DNA of 64,000 nucleotides from contig NZ_VDMN01000003.1 in assembly GCF_006335145.1 (NCBI RefSeq), positions 558,001 to 622,000 on the forward strand, written 5' to 3'. Each line of letters starts with the position of its first letter. The first letter of the stretch is position 1. Origin of the DNA: Aliirhizobium smilacinae. Its GTDB lineage: Bacteria > Pseudomonadota > Alphaproteobacteria > Rhizobiales > Rhizobiaceae. Of the stretch, positions 57,420 through 64,000 are shown in pieces. The notes below the pieces were generated by a model that made no database searches, had not been told where the DNA came from, and saw nothing but the letters and a program-made list of their open reading frames with translations. A program made the position numbers and the translations under genes.

Positions 57420-59210
57420 TCAGGCACTCTGCCATGTTTCTTCGCTAATCCACTGATTACGTCCGTTTTTCTTTGCCGTCAGCAGAGCTCTGTCTGCCCG
57501 CTCCAGAACGCTTGATACGGTGCCTCCTTGCGGTGATCGGGAAACGCCGAGCGAAATCGTCACGGGATCAAGGAGGCGTCCCCTGTAAGACAAAGGGGCG
57601 CGCTCGACGGATTGTCTCAGATGTTCTGCGATTTTCTCGGCATCCGTCTCGGTCGCGCCCGGCAGGAGTATCGTGAACTCCTCGCCGCCGAACCGGAACA
57701 CTTCGCCGTGGTCGCCTATCACTTCCGAGAGGATTCGCGCCACGTATTGCATCACGGCATCCCCGGCGTCATGACCGAATTGGTCATTGAAGCGCTTGAA
57801 ATGGTCGATGTCGATCATCAGGCAGGCAAGTGGAGTGCCCGGGTCTTCGATCAGTCGATTGAGCGCCTCATCGAGCGAGCGTCTGTTCAGGAGGCCCGTC
57901 AGCGCATCGCGTTTTGCCATGCCGACCAGACGTTGCCGAAGCTGAAGGTTGGCAACGGCAAGTCCTACATTCTCTGCCAGAAGTTCAAAATACAGGCGAT
58001 CCGCATATGACGCATGATTTCCGATGTCGGTCTCTAGATAAAGCAAACCGACGATGTCGCCGAGCGCGGTCAGCGGGATGCAGAGATTGCTGCTTGTGCC
58101 GATATGAATGTGGTGGCAGGTGACATCGTCACCTTCCGGTTCGCTCAGGTGCGGGCGTCCGCGCCGCAGCGCCCAGCAGTCATCGATCGAAAAATGCAGT
58201 TCGGATGCGACCGGGTTTAACCATTGTCCCAGGGAATGCAGGATCGAGCCCTGTTCTTTGAGGACGAACAGGTGACCTGCCGCATCCGGAAATATTTGCG
58301 GCATGAAACGCGAGACGACGTCGGACAGTTCTTCCTGGTTCTGGCAAGCCTGCACCCGATGCATCATCTGCAGCATGAGGTCCTTCATGCGCTGATCCTT
58401 GCGGCGCTCGGCGTCAAGCCGCTCCCGCTCCAGGCCGTTATCCCGAAAAATCTGGATGGCATGGTTCATTTCGCCGATTTCATCCTTTCGCCCGTCGTCC
58501 AGCACCTCGACGTCGTAGTCCTGCCGTGCCAGCCGGGTGACCACATTACTCATTCTGATCAGCGGCAGCGCCACCCGCCGGCTCAGGACGAAATAGAGGA
58601 CAGCGAGGAACATCAGCGCGGTCAGCGCCAGCATCGACTTGGCAATGGTCCCGAAGAAATCGCTTCGAGCTTTGGCGGCATCCACGATCCCTTGAGATCG
58701 CGTGGTGATGCTGGCTCGTACATCCTCGACCTGCTTCACGAGATCAGTCTGCAGACGATAATGCGCATCACCGAACAACGCCTGCTGTGCGTCATCTTGC
58801 CGGCCTGCACGATATGCGCCAATGGCATCCTTCTCGATAACATCTATAGCGTCGGCGGCACTCCTTATGCGGTCAAACATCGCCCTTTCTTCTGCCGACA
58901 CGCCCAGGTCGGATAGTTTTTTAAGAGTCCCTTCCAGATGGCCTTCCTGATCGTCATCGACGTAAAATCTCGCCAGATGCTGCTCGTCGCCGCGCATGAC
59001 ATAAAGGCGGGCTTCATCTGTTCGGCTCTCGGCGAGGACAGCGAGTTCTTCAGCCAGATCATCAAGTTCCAGGTGTTGCTGGATCGCCGTGCGTTCCTGC
59101 GAGGCGCTTCTCGCCGACAGGATGAAGGTGGACGCTGATACCGTCGTCAGGACGAGAGTAACCGCATAGGCAAGATGTGTGATCGTACTCAGTCGCATGC
59201 GGGACGCCAT
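57420..59210 (-). CDS. Membrane-bound diguanylate cyclase with HAMP and GAF domains
   Basis: This 596-aa protein makes c-di-GMP. The first membrane helix is about residues 10-30 and the second about 195-215. Between them is a helical four-helix-bundle sensor region with many Glu/Arg. HAMP (215-270), GAF (about 290-430) and GGDEF (435-596) domains follow. The signature is GGEEF (FRFGGEEFTILLPG), which supports catalysis. No RxxD inhibitory site is evident and no EAL domain is attached. It is the third c-di-GMP protein in the window and stands alone between the zinc peptidase and DUF2938 genes. Confidence 0.92.
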   Translation of the reverse strand: MASRMRLSTITHLAYAVTLVLTTVSASTFILSARSASQERTAIQQHLELDDLAEELAVLAESRTDEARLYVMRGDEQHLARFYVDDDQEGHLEGTLKKLSDLGVSAEERAMFDRIRSAADAIDVIEKDAIGAYRAGRQDDAQQALFGDAHYRLQTDLVKQVEDVRASITTRSQGIVDAAKARSDFFGTIAKSMLALTALMFLAVLYFVLSRRVALPLIRMSNVVTRLARQDYDVEVLDDGRKDEIGEMNHAIQIFRDNGLERERLDAERRKDQRMKDLMLQMMHRVQACQNQEELSDVVSRFMPQIFPDAAGHLFVLKEQGSILHSLGQWLNPVASELHFSIDDCWALRRGRPHLSEPEGDDVTCHHIHIGTSSNLCIPLTALGDIVGLLYLETDIGNHASYADRLYFELLAENVGLAVANLQLRQRLVGMAKRDALTGLLNRRSLDEALNRLIEDPGTPLACLMIDIDHFKRFNDQFGHDAGDAVMQYVARILSEVIGDHGEVFRFGGEEFTILLPGATETDAEKIAEHLRQSVERAPLSYRGRLLDPVTISLGVSRSPQGGTVSSVLERADRALLTAKKNGRNQWISEETWQSA

Positions 59211-59375
59211 CTGTTAGCCGACGGAGGAGAGATTTCCGAACGTCGGGTCAAGGGTCATTGCGCGTCCATGTTAATTCGTTGTGATAAACGGGAAGTCAAC
59301 GCCAACGTGTGGGCCGGTTGACGAGAGGTTGTCCTATCGCGGTTGCATGACACCGTCACATGAGAACGCCAGATA

Positions 59376-59855
59376 TCAACCGATCAGCAGTGCCGTTCCA
59401 TACAGCCCGAGTGCAAAAACGGTGTGAGCGAGGAAATTGAGAAGCCGCACCTTGCTGGGGTTGGGTGTCTTCGAGGCTGCCCAGCCGAGGCCCATGCCCG
59501 GCTGCATCAGGAACCAGCCGGCGCCGATCGTGACAATGCCCAAAATCCAGGCGGGCAAGAAGGTTGGGGCAGTCATCCACTCGGGGCCCATGATCAACGC
59601 AAGGATGATGCCATAGAGGACGCCGACTGCGTAATGGCCGGTCCAGCCAAGCGCGAGTTCGTGACGATAGGGCTGTGCTGCCGCAATGCTGTCATGGAAG
59701 ACCGTACCGTTCGCCAGATGCCGGAACCAGCGGCCCGCAGGCGCCCAGTTCGGTTTCGGTTGGCCGAATGCGAGATGCAGGATAATCGCCCAGATATCCA
59801 TCAGCACCGTCGCGCCGATGCCGATCAGTATGCCCTGCCAGATAAGTTCTATCAT
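59376..59855 (-). CDS. DUF2938 family membrane protein
   Basis: This 159-aa membrane protein has four predicted helices. It matches DUF2938 in pattern: GILIGIGATVLMDIWAIILH at the start, GWTGHYAVGVLYGIILALIMG in the middle (in parts), and GWFLMQPGMGLGWAASKTPNPSKVRLLNFLAH towards the end. Function is unknown. It is convergent with no close partner, and a 165-base gap separates it from the diguanylate cyclase gene. Confidence 0.85.
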   Translation of the reverse strand: MIELIWQGILIGIGATVLMDIWAIILHLAFGQPKPNWAPAGRWFRHLANGTVFHDSIAAAQPYRHELALGWTGHYAVGVLYGIILALIMGPEWMTAPTFLPAWILGIVTIGAGWFLMQPGMGLGWAASKTPNPSKVRLLNFLAHTVFALGLYGTALLIG

Positions 59856-60120
59856 CGCTCAATTGCCCTCGGCCTATTGTCCACATAGTCGCAGATTCTT
59901 TGCGTCATAACAGGAAAAAACGCCTACGGCTTCGCGGGTGCGGTGCGTCACTTTATTGCGGTGAGGGATTCCGCAAGCGATCAGGTTTCGTGAACTACTC
60001 CGCACAAAATCTGTTGTGTTGGCGGTCAGGCTTGCTGTGGGCCGATGCCGTCTTTATAGGCAGAGTGCTGCGCCGCTGACCATTTCTGGAAGCGGCCTTT
60101 TCTTTTATCGAGGTTCCTTC

Positions 60121-61518
60121 ATGTCGAGCTCGCTCAACACGGTCGCATTTGAAAGCCGGGGAAATTCCTGGGCCGAGCATCTGCGCGCCACGTTTGCTCT
60201 GGGGATTCCGCTTGTCGGCGCGCAATTGGCGCAGATGGCGATCCATACGACCGACGTCATTCTCGTCGGTTGGCTCGGCACGACGGAACTTGCTTCCGTG
60301 GTTATCGCCACGCAGGTTTTCTTCATCGTCTTCATTTTCGGTACCGGCTTTACCAGCGCGGTTATTCCGCTTGTTGCACAGGCGCTTGGCCATGATGACA
60401 AGGTCGGCGTCCGGCGTGCCGTGCGCATGGGGCTTTGGGTCGTCATTGCCTATTGCGCATTGATGGCGCCAATCCTCTGGTTTTCTGAGCCGATCCTGCT
60501 TGCACTGGGGCAGGCGCCGGATGTTGCATCTAACGCGCAAGGCTATTTGCGAATTGCACAATGGGGCATGTTCCCGGCGCTCGGCCTGTTTGCAATTCGT
60601 AGCTTCGTTACCGGACTGGAGAAGGGGAGCATTGTCCTCTACGTCACGCTCGGCATGTTCGCGATGAACTTCGTGGTCGCCTATCTGACGATTTTCGGTC
60701 ACTTTGGCGCGCCACAGCTTGGGCTTTACGGGGCGGCTCTCGCAGCCGTTTGCGCCAATGCCACCGGCTTCGTCATCATCATCGCCTATGTACAGCTGCA
60801 GCCGATGACGCGGTCCTACGAGATCTTCGTGCGTTTCTGGCGTCCGGATTGGCCGATCATCCGCGAAGTCCTTCATCTCGGCCTGCCGATCAGCTTTACA
60901 ATCCTGGCCGAAACCAGCCTGTTTGCCGCAGCTTCGCTGCTGATGGGCATGATCGGCAAGCTGGAGCTGGCAGCTCATGGTATTGCATTGCAGCTAGCCT
61001 CAATTGCCTTCATGATTCCGCTGGGGCTGGCCCAGGTCGCGACCGTCCGCGTCGGGCTTGCCAATGGCCGGGGCGATGATCTTGGTGTACGGCGGGCAGG
61101 GGTCGCGGTGCTGGTCGTCAGTATCGTTTTTGCGATCGTCGGCAGCGTGCTTTATGCCGTTTTCCCGTATTTCTGGGGCAGTCTCTTCCTGGATACCGCG
61201 CAACCCGATGCCGCAGCAGTACTTGCGCTTGCCGTGCCGCTGATCGTGATCGCGGGGGCATTCCAGCTGGTCGATGGCCTTCAGGCCGTGGGTGCTGGAC
61301 TGCTGCGCGGGCTGAAGGATACCAGGGTGCCGATGATCCTGGCGCTGATCGCCTATTGGCCGATCGGTTTTACCTGCGCCTATGTTTTCGCCTTCCCGCT
61401 TGGTTTCGGCGGAAAGGGGGTCTGGTTCGGTTTCGTACTGGGGCTTGCCGCTGCCGCTGTCTTCCTCTGCATCCGTTTCTGGATACTGGTGAAGAGCCAA
61501 AAAGAAATGGCCCGCTGA
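60121..61518 (+). CDS. MATE-family multidrug efflux transporter (NorM-like)
   Basis: This 465-aa inner-membrane protein has twelve helices and belongs to the MATE efflux family, which exports cationic drugs by H+ or Na+ antiport. Two inverted halves are visible, with ATFALGIPLVGAQLAQMAIHTTDVILVGWLG and REVLHLGLPISFTILAETSLFAAASLLMG as the corresponding first helices (each in parts). The ATG at 60121 is chosen because the 35 codons upstream are unlike the family. The stop codon lies inside the terminator hairpin shared with carA. Confidence 0.9.
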   Translation: MSSSLNTVAFESRGNSWAEHLRATFALGIPLVGAQLAQMAIHTTDVILVGWLGTTELASVVIATQVFFIVFIFGTGFTSAVIPLVAQALGHDDKVGVRRAVRMGLWVVIAYCALMAPILWFSEPILLALGQAPDVASNAQGYLRIAQWGMFPALGLFAIRSFVTGLEKGSIVLYVTLGMFAMNFVVAYLTIFGHFGAPQLGLYGAALAAVCANATGFVIIIAYVQLQPMTRSYEIFVRFWRPDWPIIREVLHLGLPISFTILAETSLFAAASLLMGMIGKLELAAHGIALQLASIAFMIPLGLAQVATVRVGLANGRGDDLGVRRAGVAVLVVSIVFAIVGSVLYAVFPYFWGSLFLDTAQPDAAAVLALAVPLIVIAGAFQLVDGLQAVGAGLLRGLKDTRVPMILALIAYWPIGFTCAYVFAFPLGFGGKGVWFGFVLGLAAAAVFLCIRFWILVKSQKEMAR

Positions 61519-61530
61519 AAAGCGGGCCAT
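61507..61530. terminator. Hairpin terminator shared by the MATE gene and carA
   Basis: A ten-pair perfect stem (ATGGCCCGCT/AGCGGGCCAT) encloses a GAAA loop. On the minus strand TTTCTTTTT follows, giving a proper terminator for carA, 26 bases after its stop. The stem also contains the end of the MATE gene with its TGA (61516-61518). Confidence 0.82.
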
Positions 61531-61555
61531 CGTTAAAAAGCTTAAACTCTGACGA

Positions 61556-62773
61556 TCAGCGTTCGGCGAGAGCCGGTTCGCCCTTCTTTTCGCGCACCAG
61601 ATTGATGAAGCGGCGGAAAAGATAATGGCTGTCCTGCGGGCCGGGCGATGCTTCCGGATGATGCTGGACGGAGAAGACCGGCTTGCCTGCAAGGCGAAGG
61701 CCGCAATTGGTGCCATCGAACAGCGAGATGTGAGTCTCTTCAACGCCTTGCGGCAGCGACTTCGAGTCGACTGCGAAGCCGTGGTTCATCGAAACGATTT
61801 CCACCTTGCCGGTCGTGTGATCCTTGACCGGGTGGTTGGCACCATGATGGCCCTGATGCATCTTTTCGGTCTTTGCGCCGAGCGCCAGGCCGAGCATCTG
61901 GTGGCCGAGGCAGATGCCGAAGGTCGGGATGTCGGTCTTGACGATCTCCTGGATGACCGGAACGGCATATTCGCCAGTGGCAGCCGGGTCGCCCGGGCCG
62001 TTCGAAAGGAAGATGCCGTCCGGCTTGAGGGCCAGAATGTCTTCTGCAGACGTCTGTGCCGGGACGATCGTCACCTTGCAGTCAAGGCCGGTGAAGAGGC
62101 GAAGGATGTTGCGTTTGACCCCGTAATCGACGCAGACGACGTGATACTTGGCGTCCTCAGGCGAGAGTTGGCTGGCCTCTTCGTTCCAGACCCAAGGCTT
62201 TTCCGTCCACTGCGAAGACTGGCCGGATGTTGCTTCCTTGGCGAGGTCGAGGCCTTCGAGGCCGCTCCAGGCTTTCGCTTCGGCCTTCAGCGCCTCGATA
62301 TCGAAGACGCCGTTCGGGTCGTGGGCGATGACGGCATTCGGCGCGCCGTGTTGACGGATCCAGGCGGTCAGCGCGCGGGTGTCGACGCCCGACAGACCGA
62401 CGATGCCGCGGGTTTTCAGCCAATCGTCGAGATGCTTGGCTGCACGGTAGTTGGATGGTTCTGTGATATCGGCCTTGAAGATTACACCGACTGCGCCGCG
62501 GCGGGCCGCAGGCGTCAGGTCTTCGATATCTTCGTCATTGGTGCCGACATTGCCGATATGAGGAAAGGTGAATGTGACGATCTGGCCCAGATAGGACGGG
62601 TCGGTGAGGATTTCCTCGTAGCCGGTCAGCGCCGTGTTGAAGACGACTTCTGCCGGAACCTTGCCGGTCGCGCCGATGCCGGTGCCTTCGATGACGGTGC
62701 CATCGGCTAAAACGAGCAGGGCGGTGGGCTTCTTCGGGGTCCAAGCGGGCGTCTGGGGGGCGGTGCCGGTCAT
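61556..62773 (-). CDS. carA: Carbamoyl-phosphate synthase small subunit (glutamine amidotransferase)
   Basis: This 405-aa subunit removes ammonia from glutamine and passes it to CarB. The N-terminal CPSase small-chain domain has LVLADGTVIEGTGIG and GEVVFNTALTGYEEILTDPSYLGQI-like text. The class I amidotransferase domain has the nucleophile GICLGHQMLGLALG and the His/Glu pair in QHHPEASPGPQDS. The ATG at 62773 (MTGTAPQTPAWTPKKPT) is preferred over 62830. It faces away from the YqeY/dnaG genes. Confidence 0.97.
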   Translation of the reverse strand: MTGTAPQTPAWTPKKPTALLVLADGTVIEGTGIGATGKVPAEVVFNTALTGYEEILTDPSYLGQIVTFTFPHIGNVGTNDEDIEDLTPAARRGAVGVIFKADITEPSNYRAAKHLDDWLKTRGIVGLSGVDTRALTAWIRQHGAPNAVIAHDPNGVFDIEALKAEAKAWSGLEGLDLAKEATSGQSSQWTEKPWVWNEEASQLSPEDAKYHVVCVDYGVKRNILRLFTGLDCKVTIVPAQTSAEDILALKPDGIFLSNGPGDPAATGEYAVPVIQEIVKTDIPTFGICLGHQMLGLALGAKTEKMHQGHHGANHPVKDHTTGKVEIVSMNHGFAVDSKSLPQGVEETHISLFDGTNCGLRLAGKPVFSVQHHPEASPGPQDSHYLFRRFINLVREKKGEPALAER

Positions 62774-63074
62774 GTCTATCCTTCTGACCCATCGTTCCCG
62801 TCTCGGCGAAGACAGGCTGCAGGGGTTCATGTTTTCGCAGAAAAGGGCGCAAGCGTATTCGCCAGCGGCTTTTCAATCCAAATGTCGTGCAGGTGCGGGA
62901 AAATAAACAAAGCGCGGGGCGGGGTCAATCTCATCCGTTAAAGAATCACTCTCAATCCGCTTGCTGTCATGGGAAAAGATTGATCGGCCCGGCGAGGTGA
63001 TCTATCACCGCCGTCAAATGCCTTGATGAGGCGCCTGCGGGGTTTCATTTCCCGCCAAGACGGAGATTTCCAAG
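62774..63074. other. Divergent promoter region carA / yqeY
   Basis: These 301 bases should hold promoters for carA and for the yqeY-dnaG run. GGAG near 63060 is the yqeY ribosome-binding site. No RNA structure such as an attenuator stands out by eye. Confidence 0.35.
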
Positions 63075-63527
63075 ATGATGCGCGAAAAGCTCACAGAATC
63101 CATGAAGGAAGCGATGAAGGCCAAGGACAGCCGCCGGCTTTCCACCGTCCGTCTCATCCAGAGCGCGGTCAAGGATCGCGATATCGCCAACCGTGGTGTC
63201 GGCAAGGAAGCTGCGAGCGAGGACGAGATCCTGCAGATCCTGCAGAAGATGGTGAAGCAGCGCGAAGAGTCTGCCAAGATTTACCAGGATGCCGGCCGCG
63301 CAGAGCTTGCCACCCAGGAGCGTGAAGAGATCGACATCCTGAAGACCTTCATGCCGGAGCAGCTTTCCGACGAGAAGGTGGACGAGATCGTTGCCGCGGT
63401 AGTGGCCGAAACGGGTGCCGCCGGCATGAAGGACATGGGCAAGGTCATGGCAGCCTTACGCGAGCGTTATGCCGGCCAGATGGATTTCGCCAAGGCTTCC
63501 GGCGTCATCAAAGCGAAGCTGAGCTGA
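63075..63527 (+). CDS. GatB/YqeY-domain protein
   Basis: This 150-aa protein is a stand-alone YqeY domain, the helical tail domain of the GatB amidotransferase subunit that contacts tRNA. Text such as MREKLTESMKEAMKAKDSRRLSTVRLIQSAVKDRDI and QREESAKIYQDAGRAELA (in parts) is typical. It precedes dnaG, a common alphaproteobacterial order (carA, yqeY, dnaG, rpoD). The stand-alone form has no proven role. A terminator hairpin lies 28 bases downstream. Confidence 0.93.
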   Translation: MMREKLTESMKEAMKAKDSRRLSTVRLIQSAVKDRDIANRGVGKEAASEDEILQILQKMVKQREESAKIYQDAGRAELATQEREEIDILKTFMPEQLSDEKVDEIVAAVVAETGAAGMKDMGKVMAALRERYAGQMDFAKASGVIKAKLS

Positions 63528-63554
63528 GGCCAACATTTGCCTGATTGAACAACG

Positions 63555-63572
63555 CGGCGCCTGAGGGCGCCG
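63555..63572 (+). terminator. Terminator hairpin after yqeY
   Basis: A seven-pair stem (CGGCGCC/GGCGCCG, loop of four) follows the yqeY stop, then TATTTCGTT. The T-run is weak, so some read-through into dnaG may occur. Confidence 0.6.
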
Positions 63573-63658
63573 TATTTCGTTCGTATTGGGGCTGTGAATA
63601 GCGGGTAGGAAACATCTTGCCCGTGGCGCGGCCGCCGACTTCCACCTATATGAGTACC

Positions 63659-64000
63659 ATGCGCTTTTCCAACACGTTCCTCGACGAGATACGCGACCGC
63701 GTGCTGATCTCCACTGTGATCGGCAGACGGGTGACGTGGGATCGTCGCAAGACAAACGTGTCGCGTGGCGATTATTGGGCCTGCTGCCCATTCCATGGTG
63801 AAAAGAGCCCCAGCTTCCATTGCGAGGACCGCAAGGGCCGTTACCATTGTTTTGGCTGCGGCGTTTCGGGCGATCATTTCCGTTTTTTGACCGATCTCGA
63901 AGGCCTGAATTTTCCCGAAGCCGTGCAGCAGATCGCCGATCTGGCGGGCATCGCCATGCCGCAGCCCGATCCGCAGATGGAAAAGCGCGAGAAGGAGCGC
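63659..64000 (+). CDS. dnaG: DNA primase, N-terminal part (runs off the window)
   Basis: This is the start of DNA primase, which makes RNA primers at the replication fork. The 114 visible codons contain the N-terminal zinc-binding domain: FLDEIRDRV, VTWDRRKTN, YWACCPFHGEKSPSFHCED, and YHCFGCGVSGDHFRFL, with the Cys/His zinc ligands in place. The ATG at 63659 gives the usual rhizobial start MRFSNTFLDEI; an in-frame ATG at 63650 is possible. No stop is reached before the window ends, so the catalytic TOPRIM and helicase-binding domains are not visible. Confidence 0.95.
   Translation, partial: MRFSNTFLDEIRDRVLISTVIGRRVTWDRRKTNVSRGDYWACCPFHGEKSPSFHCEDRKGRYHCFGCGVSGDHFRFLTDLEGLNFPEAVQQIADLAGIAMPQPDPQMEKREKER

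Overview
The window reads as chromosomal DNA of a Rhizobium/Agrobacterium-type alphaproteobacterium (Rhizobiaceae). The evidence is gene order: lrp-like/LPS glycosyltransferases/lpsB/greA, trxB/lsrB/tandem AbcR sRNAs/arsR, and carA/yqeY/dnaG. Two regulatory signatures agree with this: a direct-repeat GAAC-N7-GAAC LexA box and a TGA-N9-TCA iron box. No rRNA, tRNA, CRISPR array or insertion sequence was recognised.

Layout. 0.1-7.3 kb: a solute-binding protein paired with a GGDEF/EAL protein, ribosomal protein L25, and a second c-di-GMP protein with an MHYT sensor. 7.3-14.7 kb: a Kazal-like repeat lipoprotein, prs, a lipoprotein, an M24-fold protein, pgeF, an NDUFAF7-type methyltransferase, lgt and a UbiK-like protein. 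15-20 kb: YbjN-like protein, proC, csaA-like, a broken GNAT gene, and a MarR/OmpR/EnvZ-type regulatory group. 20-23.5 kb: a small membrane protein, an MBL hydrolase, a cold-shock protein and an aspartate aminotransferase. 23.5-27.7 kb: a TonB receptor with its own FecR/FecI surface-signalling pair behind a putative RirA box. 27.8-32.4 kb: PQQ-type sugar dehydrogenase, Ca2+/H+ antiporter, Old Yellow Enzyme and its ArsR regulator.

32.4-40 kb is a redox, sRNA and envelope block. Two homologous ~110-120-nt sRNA genes (AbcR/alpha-r15 type) follow lsrB and trxB. Divergent from trxB is an lrp-like gene leading three LPS-type genes, which meet lpsB and greA tail to tail. 40.2-42.9 kb holds a DNA-repair pair (radical SAM TIGR03916 plus a DUF4130-UdgX fusion) behind a promoter overlapped by a LexA box and probably nearly leaderless.

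43.1-50.2 kb, between the repair operon and carB, is accessory DNA: a DUF2235 hydrolase, an SRPBCC protein, a nucleotidyltransferase-HEPN fusion, a MOBP-type relaxase with a small accessory protein, and about 1.1 kb without a gene. It looks like a mobilisable element or its remnant; no integrase is visible. 50.2-64 kb returns to core-type genes: carB, PAP2 phosphatase, an MFS pump, a zinc peptidase, a third diguanylate cyclase, DUF2938, a MATE pump, carA, YqeY and the 5' part of dnaG.

Functional themes are c-di-GMP signalling (three proteins), iron-responsive receptor control, redox-linked control of LPS and sRNAs through LsrB, and SOS-linked uracil-DNA repair. The most notable signals are the LexA-boxed UdgX operon, the tandem sRNAs and the iron box at the fecI-like gene. 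All functional names rest on motifs and gene order read by eye; no database search was run.
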